A stretch of 64,000 bases of DNA. It comes from Coriolopsis trogii (taxonomy: Eukaryota > Basidiomycota > Agaricomycetes > Polyporales > Polyporaceae). The notes under the pieces were generated by a model. It did no database searches. It saw nothing but the letters and a program-made list of their open reading frames with translations, and was not told where the DNA came from. Each line of letters starts with the position of its first letter. The first letter of the stretch is position 1. The stretch spans positions 1,240,001 to 1,304,000 of the forward strand of contig JAHYIO010000031.1 in assembly GCA_020543525.1 (NCBI GenBank), written 5' to 3'. Both the position numbers and the translations under genes were made by a program. Shown in pieces: positions 26,046-38,074 of this stretch.

Positions 26046-27484
26046 ATGAGGAACTCTGAAGAGATCGACATTCTCCTGCTTGGCGCCACTGGCCAGTATT
26101 CTCTTCCGCCCTTCCTTGAATGCTGATTTTGGGCCCCACCAACAGGCTACATCGGTGGAGGCGTTCTAGCTCGTCTACTTTCCAACGGCAAATCTGCCCT
26201 CTGCCGTATCACTGTTCTTGTTCGTGACAAGGAGAAAGCCAACAAGTTACAGCCATTCGGCGTCACCCCGGTCCTCGGCACCTTGGAGGATGCGGACAAA
26301 ATCCGTTCCTTGGCTAGCAAGGCGGACATGGTCCTCGAATGTGTACCTAGGCTCACTTGCACTCCATCTTGCTGAAGCAATAACACTTTTTATTGACACA
26401 GGCAGATGCGGATCATCTTCGAGCTACGAAAGCCATCCTCGCCGGCCTCAAGGTTAGACACAAGTCCACTGGCAAGGTACCGACTCTTATTCATACTGTG
26501 AGTACATACATGGGCATGTAATACACTCAGGGTTCTGACACGTCCTGTCATACAAATAGTCAGGAACTGGTACGTACCCTGCTCGAAAGCGAATCTCGTC
26601 AGGGTACTCACTTCGTCACAGGAGTCCTCGTCGACAAGGCGGCCGGGATGCACTCCACTGAAACCATCTACTATGATACAGACGTCGACCAGATGGATAG
26701 TATTCCTCCGGAACAACCGCATAGGGAAGTCGATCTCGCCGTCGTAGCTGCAGATGAGGAAGGTAAAACTCGACATCCTGTTTGTGATACACGAGTGACG
26801 ACAGCAAGCTGATGGCACACTGCGACGGCTGCTCAGGTTATGTCAGGACCTATATTGTCCTTCCATCCACCATTTGGGGTCTGGCGTCCGGACCTTTGGT
26901 CGATGCAGGGATCATGCACCCACAGTCACAGCAAATACCGGCGTTGATCCTGGCCAGTATGGTGCGGAAGCGAGCGGGCATGGTAGGCGAAGGCAAGAAC
27001 ATCTGGCCCAACGTGTATATCGACGACAGTAAGTCGCGAATCAGCATATTGAGCGTATACTGATAGTAAGCGAAGTCGTGCATCTGTACGAGGTCATCTG
27101 GAATGCAGTCCTGACAGGGAAGGAGATCGGACACGGACGAGAGGGATATTACTTTGGGGAGAATGGCGAGCACACTCTACTTGACGTTGCGAAGGCTATC
27201 GGGAAAGCACTAGTGGACTTCAGATTGGCGGAGACAGAGGAGCCCTCGCCGTTCACCAAAGAGGAACTAGAGAACTTCTTCGACGGGGTAAGTAGGCATG
27301 AACTCTTCGCATCAAAACCTCACACGTTACTCATGAACACCCGTAGTCTGAGAGCCTCGGAACCAACTCCCGTTGTCGTGCTGAACGATCGAGGGCAATT
27401 GGTTGGAAAGCATGCAAGACCACGGAGGACATGTTGGCAGGGATGAAGCCCGAAGTTCAGTATATGCTTGCGAGGACGTCGTAG
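26046..27484 (+). CDS. NAD(P)-binding Rossmann-fold protein (extended/atypical SDR, NmrA-like)
   Basis: The first exon MRNSEEIDILLLGATG joins to YIGGGVLARLL to give the dinucleotide motif GATGYIGG. About seven exons follow: DKEKANKLQPFGVTPVLG, LVDKAAGMHSTETIYYDTD, TYIVLPSTIWGLASGPLVDA, NIWPNVYIDD, GREGYYFGENGEHTLLDVAK and the terminal KTTEDMLAGMKPEVQYML. This layout (N-terminal Rossmann fold, central IPxxIxG-like loop, C-terminal helices) matches the fungal family of NAD(P)-binding proteins related to NmrA and extended SDRs. The classic catalytic YxxxK is not clear, so an enzymatic reaction cannot be stated. The stop TAG is at 27482-27484. The promoter region of the next gene begins within 265 bp. 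Confidence 0.8.
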
Positions 27485-27747
27485 TCACAATTAGATAGCA
27501 CGGACATACAGATAGACATCTAAGCAACTAGTCGAATAGACATCGACATCGCCTGGGACTGCAAGTTGACTTGGTCCAGGTAGAGGAAATGTGTTTGGAG
27601 AAGACGCAGGAAGAAATAGTTGCGTGTTTTGTGACTGTTGATAGTTGTTGTCTATGGGCGCCTATGGATTGTCCCCGGGCAATTGTTCTGAACCTCGTCC
27701 ATCTGCATTCCGCCACAGCCCCCTCGCTCATCGTCTCTTCCCTCGCC

Positions 27748-30729
27748 ATGGACTCACGAAGTCTAGCAGAACAGGAGAAAGATATCAGAGATCTGCTGCG
27801 ACGCGCTGAGCGTACCCCCGTCAAGACTTCGGCCTTGGTTGGTCCTGTGCTCTCCATTCGAACCCCGAGACTCACTGCAAGGATAACCTGCGCATACAGC
27901 GACGAGACACTCTCAAACGCCTCATTGATCTCGCACACTCCCCGCACCCTTCTCTCAAAGTCATTGCTGCCACAAACATCAAGCTCTTCATTAAGGACTT
28001 TCCTGACCTCGAAGACGACGCAATCAATGCCGTATATGATTTATGCGAGGACCCAGTCTCCAACGTGCGCATCCTGCTCTCTAGATGCTGAGTTATTCAT
28101 GCTCACCTCATGTGAGTAGGTGCGCATTAAAGGATATGCCGCCATAGTCGATGTTTCCAGGGAACAGACCAAATGGGTCAAGCGGAACGTCGATGTACTT
28201 GTCCAACTGCTACAAAGTGGTATGTCTTCCGTTTATCTCTTCCGAACTCTTGCTCCGCATCCCTTCATGGGTCCCCCACTACATGTACGAATACCCGCAT
28301 TCTTTCACGTCTCACTCCTTGTCATCTTCATATTGAGCTCATACCCCCTGCAGACGAACCGGAAGAAGTCACAGTCGTGAAACGGGCTCTTACCCAACAC
28401 CTTGACATGGATCCTGTCGTCACACTAGGCGTACTTTGCGATCAAATCGTACCCACGGACGAGCCGCTCGACGAAGAAGAACAAAGCATTCGTGACCGCC
28501 TGCGCACACTGGTTTTGGCCTTTCTCTCTGGAGAAGCCAAACGACCACTGGTGGAGCGGCACGCAAGCGCTCCTGGACCAGCAGAACAACTCTTGGTGTC
28601 TGGACTGCTCAAAGTGCGTGATTTAGTTACAGTAGCCCATTGACTAGTAGTTGACTCGACCTCTATTCGAATTTCACAGGCCCTTACGAGGTTATCACCG
28701 AGCGATGTTGACATGATCGTAAAGGACGTCATCGTTGCTCTTCCTTCTTTCAAGTCATCGCCGTCACGGGGTGAAGAGTTACTCAGCATCATCTTGACTC
28801 AACTTCGCGCCACTTTGAAAAGTGACCTGCCCCCAAGCATGGAACGCGCCTCCTTGAACAATTCTCGCTACTACCTGGACCTTGCCTCCTTCGTCGCTGT
28901 GGACAAAGCACTAGCACCGCCTACTTCTCTACTCCGATTCTACTACACTTCTCTTACTCCCAAATTGGTTCTTGGTCGTTTGTGTGAAGAAGACCAGGTC
29001 TATGTCATTAACCAAGTCGCGCGGGTATTCGCTGCGTGCGAGGCAATCTCGAGTTCGCCTCCCGTCGCACCTGCTGCCGACCTTGGCAAACCCGCCGGAA
29101 GCCCGCCCGAACCTGCGAATGATGTAGCACTACGGAAGCAATTCCCGGAAGCCTGTGCGGTACTCTTCCAGGTGTGTTGGGTTTAGGCACGCCCAATGTT
29201 AGCCATATTGACAAGTCGCAGGTATTCGCGAACATCAAGGCCGACAGGCAGAGACCATGGGTGGCATGTCGTACACTAGTGGAAGGGATTGCTCGCGTGC
29301 GTTTTTCTATTACTGATTACCGATCATAGTTCCTGATGAGCCCAATTTTCTAGCGTAAACGTGACAACCATTGGCAGATTCCTCAACATATCGCTTCCGC
29401 CCTCCGTCGTTTGGAGTCTATTCCCATATCTCAAGAGGCCCCCGCCGATGCAAAGGCTGCGCGAGAGCAAGTGCACAGCGTGATCAGGGTTCGCAATGGA
29501 CCGCTCCTCATTGTCCACCGCACGTGTCCGACGATCTCCTCTTTTCTTTTTCTTTTGTATGATCCCAGCAGTCCCTTCTTGAGCCGGTCAAGCCTCCGGC
29601 GATTTCCAGCAAACAACCGACGTCAACGAGTCCGAACAAGACAACTACTGACGGCCAGAAAGGTAACGTGGAGAAAATTACGAACCGAAGTGCGAACGGA
29701 GATGCCCACGCGAAAAATGGGACAGCAGACACGAGCGCGACATCAAGTAAACCTGATGAACGGAGGATTATGAACGTCAACAAGCGCAAGCTAGATGCTG
29801 TGGAACCTGCTCCCATCGCGATGACTTCTGGGAGACCGAAAGGGTCGGCTCCTCCTGGAAACCCAGCTATGGTCCATGGATCCGCCTCCCTCCCACCCCG
29901 TCCTTCGGCCGCGACGGTCGCGTCCAGTGGTATTAGCGTGCCGAGTGGTCCAAGGGTGGACCGACAACGACAAGGACCGCCATCCAGAGGGAGGTCAGCT
30001 CGATCACCGCCCTCAGCTCCGGACGCGAATGCTACTGGTACAGCAGGGCCGTCAACAAGCCATACCGCAATCGCGTCTGGCTCTGCTTCTGCAGTTATGG
30101 GCTCGCCCCACGGATCGAAACGACTTAGGACCACGCCGGAGGGATCTGCTGCGGGCCCATCCGCCGGGTCCGAATCTGACATCCGGCGAGGTGGAGCGGA
30201 TGACATCGGGAGAGGAAAGAAGGGTTCGAATTCACCTGTAACGGCGGAGGAACCGAAGCCTATCCCATCGTTGCTCAGCCGTCTCGCTGGTGGCGCACAA
30301 AACAACAGGAGTTCTGGACCGTCTACCCCCGAGCATGAGCAAGATCAGCGAGACCGGGCCCGTGGACGTGGACGCGGGAGACGAGGCAGTCGAGCTCAGG
30401 AAGCGGAAAGGAATGGTGAGGCGTCGAAGGGCGCACCGTCGTCGTCAGTTCCTGCCAAACGTCGCGCGGACGAGACAATGTCTGTTAGCCGTCCCGCTTC
30501 CTCGGCAGCGTCTCAGCAACGTGGGCGCCCGTCTAATGCGTCCGTAGAATTGGACGTGGATCCTGTCGGCGGACTACGCATTCGCGGCGCTGCGAAGGCT
30601 ATAACTCAGGCTCCGGGCGATAGTTCGAAGAGAGGACCAAGCACTCTGTTGGAACGATTGCAGCAGAGCGAGGGAGGCAGACTTAGTCCGGACGGCGGAG
30701 GAAGGAAGAAGAGAAGGACTAAAGTGTAG
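27748..30729 (+). CDS. API5-like (apoptosis inhibitor 5 / AAC-11 family) ARM-HEAT protein
   Basis: The start MDSRSLAEQEKDIRDLLRRA (27748) is followed by a 44-nt intron (27838-27881) and helical-repeat exons: LKRLIDLAHSPHPSLKVIAA, KLFIKDFPDLEDDAINAVYD, LCEDPVSNVR, VDVLVQLLQSDEPEEVTVVK and LDMDPVVTLGVLCDQIV. The pattern 'FxxFPxLxxxAINAxxDLCEDxxxxxR' is diagnostic of API5, a nuclear protein linked in animals to suppression of E2F1-induced apoptosis and to RNA-associated complexes. The last ~370 residues are disordered: Ser/Pro/Gly-rich with KRKLD, RARGRGRGRRGSR and a terminal GGRKKRRTKV, consistent with nuclear, RNA-binding tails of this family. The frame is continuous from the ARM part through VKPPAISSKQPTST, so both belong to one gene. 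The stop is at 30729, convergent with the next gene. Confidence 0.82.
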
Positions 30730-31085
30730 GAGACGTTGACAATGAGGCTGATGCTACTGTGTACTATTCAAAGGGATGGATGTTGCGAGTGCATTGTCGC
30801 AGGATAGATGCTGCAGGATCTCTGGTCCTAATTGTTCTAGTATGTCCTCGCTTCCTGATGCTACCGCGTCACCGCAGCTACAACCCTATTGCAGCTGCAT
30901 CATGGGCAGAGGAGTGCTGCAGGCTGGACCGAACCAACAGTACGATGTTCAGGTGGCACCATGTTCAAATGCATAGGTATGGGTCGCGAAATTGTACATT
31001 GGCATGGTCTCAGTAGTGTAGAACTATGTAAGTTTAGGTAAGCTAAGTACTATGTCCTGTCCACTGTCCCATATGGTTGGTGAAT

Positions 31086-32798
31086 TCAGTTCAACGCCGG
31101 CCCGGCACGAACAAGAATCTTGACTATAAATGATTGGTCAGTTGACAATCCTCTCGCACTGTCCGCAGAGACAAGGGTACTCACCCTGCGTATCCTTCTC
31201 ATGTACGAGCGCGTTGATCCCCTGATCGACGAAGTCTTCGAACGAGATTCTGCGCGTGATGAGACTTTCGAGTCCATCGAACTTCCCGTCGGCCACCGCA
31301 CGGAGCATCTCGTCATGGACGCGATCGTAGCCCAGTACACCTTCCGGGCCCGTGCATCAGAACTGACTTCGAAACCATGCACAGAGATGTACGTGCCTGT
31401 GAAGGAGAACTCCTTGAACGTGATAGCGTTGATATCGATCAACGGCTTGTGGCCCCACACTGCGACGTTTACGATGCTCCCCCGAGGCCGAACGGCTGCA
31501 AACGCAGCGTCGATCGTGCGCTGGTTTCCGGCGCAGTCCAGAACCACATCGGCGCCGCGGTTGCCTGTGGCCTGGCGAACTGCAGCCGGTACGTCTGCGT
31601 TGGCTTCGGTCGGGTCATACACGACATCGGCGCCGTGCGCTGTCGCTAGTTCACGCCTCTTAGATGCCGGTTCTGAGATGGCGATCCAGCGAGCGCCGAA
31701 TACCCTGTTCCTTGCCACTTAGTTCGTGCTTCGAACGAAGGCTGCGTAAAGTACCTTGCGACCCTCAACACCAGAAGACCGATCTGCACCATATCAAGAT
31801 CGGTTGATCTATGACGAGCGTTGAACGGAACTTACAGGACCGGCACCGAGAATGAGGACACTATCTCCAGGCTTGAGGTTCGACCGCTTGACTGAATGCC
31901 AGGCGACAGCCAGAGGCTCCATCAACGCACCGACGTCCACTGGTAGAGATAACTATCAGAGTGATCAATGCTGAAAAGAAAGGGTAGAACGTACGAGATA
32001 CATTGGGCGGGAGGGCATAGACGAGGTCTTGGTTCACGCAGGTGTACTCGGAGAGCCCGCCACCCCATCCGGCTAAACCCTGAGAGCGCGTGTAAGTCAA
32101 TAGGGAGTGTGTGTTTGTGAAACAGGATAGAGCTGACCATAAAAGTGGCATGGTCGCAGAGATTGCGTGTGCCTGCAGCACAGAACGGGCATGTTTGCTT
32201 CCCGCAGGACAAGAGTGGCTCCCTGCCCATTCGTCAGTGTCAGTGATAGAGTACTGGTGAAGAAAGGAGGGCTGCTTACACCACGACGTTCTGACCGACT
32301 TTGAACTTGTCAACACCTGGACCAAGCTCGACCACGACTCCGGAGAACCTTGCAGGCGGGCATGAAGGCTGCTGATCTGGGAGAATGGCAGGAGAGAACG
32401 TACTCGTGGCCCATGACTATAGGCAAGGTCTCGCCTGTAACGACGTGAGGCTCGGTCAAAGTCGGACAGACGGGGAGGTGCGTATGATAGGCATGTAGGT
32501 CCGAGCCGCATACTGTGGTGAGACCGTCAGTCATAGGGGCAGAAAGTCGGAGAGAAGACTCTCACGCACTCCCGTTCCTGACAGAGCAAAGACCTCAATG
32601 CATGGTCTCTGGCCATCGTGTGTGAACGTGCTCACCAGGCTACCTGGGACCAGCCGTAGAAAACGATGGTTAGATGGTCTGGCATGGAACATACAGGCAA
32701 TGGCGGACCTTGATTTTCACTTGCTTGTCACCGGCACGAGGCTCAGGAATGTCCTCAAGGCGAACATCGCCAGGGCCGTAGTATCGGATAGCCTTCAT
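31086..32798 (-). CDS. Zinc-dependent alcohol dehydrogenase, (R,R)-butanediol dehydrogenase-like
   Basis: Medium-chain dehydrogenase of the yeast Bdh1 type, oxidising vicinal diols to acetoin-like ketones with NAD(P). It starts MKAIRYYGPGDVRLEDIPEP. The catalytic zinc site is in CGICGSDLHAY and IVMGHE; structural zinc ligands are in CGKQTCPFCAAGTRNLC; the proton relay follows in GGLSEYTCV. The Rossmann part shows SVLILGAGPIGLLVLRVAR, GADVVLDCAGNQ and NAITFKEFSFTG. The end is HEKDTQVKILVRAGPALN, TGA at 31088-31086. About eight introns were read. One of 56 nt (31396-31341) works only with a GC donor: it joins SFTG to VLGYDRVHDEML, restoring a family-like segment. The yeast substrate preference is not demonstrated here; a related sugar-alcohol dehydrogenase is possible. 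Confidence 0.88.
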
Positions 32799-33337
32799 GT
32801 TGAGAAACAGCAGAGGAGGCCCGACACATCTCTACATTCTCTGGTGCTTTATATAGGTTCTTAGCGCATTTTCGTGACCCACCTACTGTTGCATACTAGT
32901 GCGCGCAAGCGTTCACATGTTCGCCAAGGTCAATACCTGCTGATACATGGTATGAGCATGTGCGCAGTCGCTAGTCAATCGAGCCTTGACGCCACTTACC
33001 TGGGCTCCCGACACTAGCAGCCTGGCAATTCCAGACAACCCCTCACTGAGCTCTCATAATACTGCGTGACCAGCCCGTGATCCACCGTTCATAGGGGTTT
33101 GGGGCAATGCACGATTAGTAATAGTGTCGGCCGCCCTCCGCACTTGAGACGCTAGCATACATTCCATTAGATCGCTCACAGAATGTTGCCTGTTAGCATC
33201 ACGATACGGCTCAGCCGTTTGTCTAGTCATGGAAGCGGAAAGCGTTGACAACAGAAAAGCAGAATGCTTTCAATGCTCTATCGACTCGGTGTGCAAGAAA
33301 AATACGACAAACGATAGCAAAGACACGGATGAACACC
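32799..33337. other. Intergenic, no gene recognised
   Basis: About 540 bp lies between the butanediol dehydrogenase start and the ArAE protein stop, both on the minus strand. It should hold the dehydrogenase promoter and the ArAE 3' end. Only trivial ORFs are present. Confidence 0.5.
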
Positions 33338-36300
33338 CTAGACCGAGTTCGCTACTTCCGACGGTGCTTCAAACAGATTCTCGAACGCTTCCCGCGACTG
33401 GCCGATGACGCCGAACGCGTCTTGCAGCGTCCGACCGAGAAAGTCTAGTTCTTGGATGACGGCCTTCATGGTGAGGGCGTACGCGAAGAAGAGAAGGTGT
33501 CGGGAGCCCTTGACGTCCCGGTTCCGCACCACGTCGAGTTTGCGGATGGCCGCGACCTGATGTACGATGGGTGAACGAGCGGACGGATCGAGAGGGAAAC
33601 GGCACGTACGAGACGCAAGCGGGAGTCTTCCGCTGGTGGGAGGTATGGCGGCAGAGGTGATTTGAGGCGGAAGGCTGACGCGAGGACGGAGAAGTACAGG
33701 ATGACGTTCCCTACCATTTCCCGTCGCTCACGATTGACGGGTATGATGAAATCTTTCCTGACGGTCTATGGGTCGACGGCCCAAGGTCAGTCTCGTGCGG
33801 TAATTTCCAAGGGCAAGTTAGATATACCGTATGCCTGTGGTGACCGAGATCAGGCATAAATATGGAGCAGGACGCTGCACGACACGTACCATTCTTCTCG
33901 TGAGGTGACGCAGCGCATGCTGTGCAGACGGTCCAAGATCGCTTGTAAGCTTGTCAGGATGGAGCGATAGAGCGCTACGGGGAACGGTCCCTTGAGACGC
34001 GGCTCGTGCTGGGTTTGGGACAGCAAGCCTTGAAGCTCTATGAGTTTGATCTGCAGATGCAGTTCCCTGCGATGGTACGAGTGAGCCTACAAACAGCCGA
34101 AAACAAAACGGATGCGTACATGGCCATAAAGTGTTGGATAGATTCGCTCATGGCGGGGTTCACGTGCAGCAAATGAGACTCTTCGGTAGGCGACTCGTCG
34201 TCATTGGTGACTGCATGCAGATGGAATTCCTCGTCGGAGAAAGAGTTGAAAGCCACGAGTCGTGTGTAGAGCCAGCCAATGTTGAGACAGAACCTGCGGA
34301 ATCACAGATCATTGGGACTCCCGGTCTCTCGCTCGCTGCAGATCCGGGTACGCACTCGCCAAGGGCTCGGCTCAATTCACGTCGAGCTTCCGCTGGCCAC
34401 CAGTAGCGGGATACGATGGCAGCCCAGACGACGCCGATCGTGACGGACAAGGCACGCTGGTATGCGATGTCGAATACGGCGACGTCTCTTTGTCGAATGT
34501 TGTAGCTGATTGATAGTGAGCCCACTGTCGTCCACGTTGTCATCAATGCGGGGACGTACCAATACAGACAGGTGAGGTTGTATGTCAGAAGGACGAACCG
34601 CGCAGCTGTCGCGTATGTCGGCTTCGCGACGATGTAGTAGAAACACGGAATGGAAAAGAAGAAGCCAAAGATGGAGAGTACCCAAGAGTTTTCGGGAAAT
34701 GCAGACCATACTACGAAAGCCGTGGCGGCACCTAGTCTAGATAGGGGAAGAGATTCTCAATACGATCCACCAAGGCAGGGTGATATACCTACATGGTTCC
34801 CAAGACCCGAAGGACACCCATATAATTCGTCTGTACACGCAAGGACGTTAATCAATGTCTAGGTAAAGCTCAGCCTGAGGGAACTCACAGCACCGATAGT
34901 AGGCGAGATGACGACAAAGAACTTCACAGATTATGAGATTCGTAGCCGTTCGTACCTGGACTCGCAAATTCACTCACAGAGATCAGGGCCCACTCGCCTC
35001 GATATTCTACAAAGATAGGCCGCGTGGTCTCGAAGAAGGCGGGGGCAGCGAGAATGGCTGTTGCCATGCCCGCCTTGATCGCATACTTTGTGTCCTGCTG
35101 CTTCAGCCTTGCGCCGATCGCCCACAGGGAATGTTTCACACGGCCGATGTACGACAGATCCTCCAGTGCCGGTGTCTGAATCGTGTTCGGAGCGTGCGGT
35201 GTGACCTTGGGGAACGAGACAGCTTTGTGAGGCTTTTGCGGGATGAAAAGGGCCGCTATGTCTGTTGTCAGACTCGTGGTGGGCTGGAGGGGATAGAACT
35301 CCGGGACTCACAGAACCGCTTGCGTATGCTTTTGGACCGCTTGTCACGGGTGAAGCGGTTCGTAGAATGCCTTCCTCTGAGAGGCAGGCGCAAGAGGGTT
35401 TTGAGTCGGCCCCACAGACCGCGATGCAGCGCATTAGCTCGTTCTATGCTGCAGATGCGCCCCATAGCATCGATGAGGGAGATCAGTTCGCGTGCGTACT
35501 CTTGCATCGTGAAGATGAAGCTGGGAGACGAATGTTAGCCTCGGACAGTCGTGTGCACGTAACACACTCACAAGTACGCCAAAAAGACGTTCTCGCTCTC
35601 GTCTCCCAAGAGGATGTGGTTATCCGACGTGAGGGATGCGATCGAGGCGCGCGAGTCGACGCCCGACACGTTTCCGTTCCTGTACATGCGCAAGACCGCA
35701 TGGTTCGAGGTGCTCTCAAAGGTGAAGAGAGCGCGTTCGATGCTGTCAGCGATATCGGCAAAGTCGGCTGGCTGAAGAGAAGTGCCGTCGTCGTTGCTAC
35801 GGGGTTGGACGAACGCTTCACGGAGACGCTGGAGTGTGGATGTGCACGCTGACTGGAGTACAAAAACAGCGGAGGTGAGGATAAGGGTCGTGATAGCCCA
35901 ACGCTGATCTCACCGAAAGAGCTTTCAACGGAGGGCCAAGGTCGTCCATCAGGTCACCAAAGACGGTTGCGGCCGCTTGCAACATGGCGGTTTCTTCGTC
36001 ATCCTCGAACGACTTTCCGCTGGGCTCGGGCATTTTGCGCTTCCCATTAGTTCTTTCCGAGGACGAGGGGTGTTCCTTTGCCGAGCGATTCTTGAGGGTG
36101 ATCTTACCCTGCCTGTGGCCGAGAATGAGCTCATGCTGGAGGCTGATGCCGCTACGCAAGCCGTTGAGATGTTGACCGAGCCTGTTCAGACTGTCGATGG
36201 CGTCCTTGTAGGCCTGGCCGGAGCTACCGCGCAACTGTGCGCCTTCGCCGATCTTTCCTGGACCGCCAAAGAAACGCTCCGACTGGGCTTCCTCAAGACT

Positions 36301-37771
36301 CTTTTTGAGCGAGGTGAAGGAAGCTTGGTGATTGGCGACGGCCCGCTGAAGACGATCGGAACTGAAGCCATGGGGCTCTTCGAGGAGGAAGGTCTGGGTG
36401 AGCATCCCAAGGAGGGTGGCAAAAGAGTCGAGGGTCTGTGTCATGTTCTTCTGTAGGTTGACCGTGGCGCGTTGGGGCCATATGAGGAGGCAGACGACGT
36501 TGGAGATGAGGGCGCCGACGACAACGATGAGGGAGACTTGGAGAAGGGTCTGGAGACCACCTTCCTTGACTACACTGAGGATCACGGATGAGATACTGTG
36601 GGCGATAGAGCTTGGGAAGGATTGCTCACACGACAAAGAGAATGATGGCGGTCATGCTGCATGCTTTTGTACGGTTTGATTTAGATCAAAGAGGGAGGGG
36701 GGATGGTACGGACCTGTGTTGAACGTGGGTTTGGCCATCCAGACTTTCATCCAGGCGACGAATGACATGCCGAGGCCGATCATGAAGAGAACGAGAAGGT
36801 CAGCGAGCCACTCCCAGCCTGGCTGGAGCTCGAAGAACCAGTAGACGGACATGCTGGAGAGGGAAAGGAGAGTGGCGAAGACGAGACCCATGGTGCAGAA
36901 GATGTCGGCGTCGACCATGGCGCCAAGAGTCTTTGCAGGATTGAAGTATACTGCGCTGGGGGTAGGGAGGAGAGTGAGAGAATGGGGAGAGCAGGGGCAG
37001 CAGTACATACACGGTAGCGACCATGTGTCCGGAGGGGGACGGGAGACGGTCACCGGGGGCGTCGGAGGAGATGTCGGCGATGAGAGAGGAGAGATAGGGA
37101 GAGAAGGTGAAGAGGGAACCGATGAGGTATGCGATGGAGCACTTGAGGATGTTGCGATGGAGAAGGGACAAGGTGGGGAGGGGGAAGAGGGCAGGCGATT
37201 TGGAGAGCAGGGGTATTCGGTGTGGGGGAGGGAGGGAGGGGGCGGATGACGGGGAGTGTGTGGAGTCGGATTGAGAATCTAGAGTGGATGTGGAAGGGTA
37301 GGAGGGAGGATGAGAGACGGGGGCGGGCTGAGGAGGGTGGTGTTCTGATTCAAAGGGGTCGTGTACGCCATAGTGGGAGGGAGAGTGGCTAAAGTAGGAC
37401 GTGGTGGAGTCGGGACCGGGTTGGGGAGAGGCGACTGTTGGATGGAGGGAGGAGGGAGAGCGGGGGGCGGAGGGGAGGCGGGGGTGGGCGGGGTCGGGCA
37501 TGAGCTGGCTGAAGAGGGACCATTCGTGGTCGTGTGGGGGGTCATAGCGAGAGAGGCGGGCGAGGGAGGAGGAGGGCTGGCGCAGGCGGGAGGCGGTGGA
37601 CGTTGTCGAGAGCTGAGAGATGGTGCGAGAGTAGACGGGGCGGGCGGCGGAGGGAGAGGCGGATATGGAGGCCTGCTCTGGTGAGCCGACGAAGAAGTCC
37701 TGGGAGACGTACTGCAGCGGGCGGGGGTGGGCGACACGGACGGGGGCGGACTGGCCGTTCTCAGACGCCAT
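33338..37771 (-). CDS. ArAE/DUF2421 multi-pass membrane protein (Bre4-like)
   Basis: Large fungal membrane protein with an ArAE_2_N-type N-terminal transmembrane half and a DUF2421 C-terminal half. The family is related to aromatic-acid exporters and to the brefeldin-A-sensitivity protein Bre4. The first ~200 residues are disordered (Ser/Pro/His-rich). Membrane segments start at LLHRNILKCSIAYLIGSLF, with DADIFCTMGLVFATLLSLSS, WEWLADLLVLFMIGLG and LLQVSLIVVVGALISNVVC. The second membrane block includes WVLSIFGFFFSIPCFYYIV, then the family hallmark YNIRQRDVAVFDIAYQRAL followed by SRYWWPAEARRELS. The end is KAVIQELDFLGRTLQDAFG...EVANSV, TGA at 33340-33338. More than ten exons are present. Its start lies 303 bp from the divergently transcribed first chitinase, so they share a promoter region. 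Transport substrate is unknown. Confidence 0.87.
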
Positions 37772-37862
37772 GGCTCGGCGGGAGCTGGTGAGGGCGAGGG
37801 CGAGGGCGAGGGCGAGAGAGCGAGGCTGGCGTTGACCGTGTCTGTGTTGACGCGAGAGGAGA

Positions 37863-37882
37863 GGACCGCGTCATGTCACGTG
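37863..37882. promoter_or_regulatory. Conserved CACGTG-containing block upstream of chitinase 1
   Basis: The 20-nt block GGACCGCGTCATGTCACGTG is repeated exactly upstream of chitinase 2, while the surrounding promoter has diverged. It ends in the palindrome CACGTG, an E-box bound by fungal bHLH factors such as Cbf1 or Pho4. It lies 192 bp before the chitinase 1 ATG and 92 bp before the ArAE ATG. Retention after duplication suggests function; the factor is unknown. Confidence 0.45.
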
Positions 37883-38018
37883 CGTGTCTGGTCGCCTTCT
37901 TTCCTCGCTCGCTCGCTCTCACACGCACCCGCGTCCTGCTCCAGCCCATCCACTCGCTCTCTCTGCCAGCATCGCCATCTGCAACCCGTCAGCCGCATCT
38001 CACCGCCCCGCCCGCCCA

Positions 38019-38025
38019 TATAAAT
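38019..38025 (+). promoter_or_regulatory. TATA box of chitinase 1
   Basis: TATAAAT is located 50 bp upstream of the chitinase 1 ATG. The corresponding position in the duplicate (40228-40234) reads TATATAT. A short, CT-rich leader separates it from the start. Confidence 0.55.
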
Positions 38026-38074
38026 GTCCTCCTCTCCAGCTTCCTGACCACCCTTTCTCCCTTCTCGCTCTGCC

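Noticed and set aside
29508..30305. 265-codon minus-strand ORF opposite the API5-like tail
   Set aside because: It mirrors a low-complexity coding tail; the plus-strand frame is continuous with the ARM-repeat exons.
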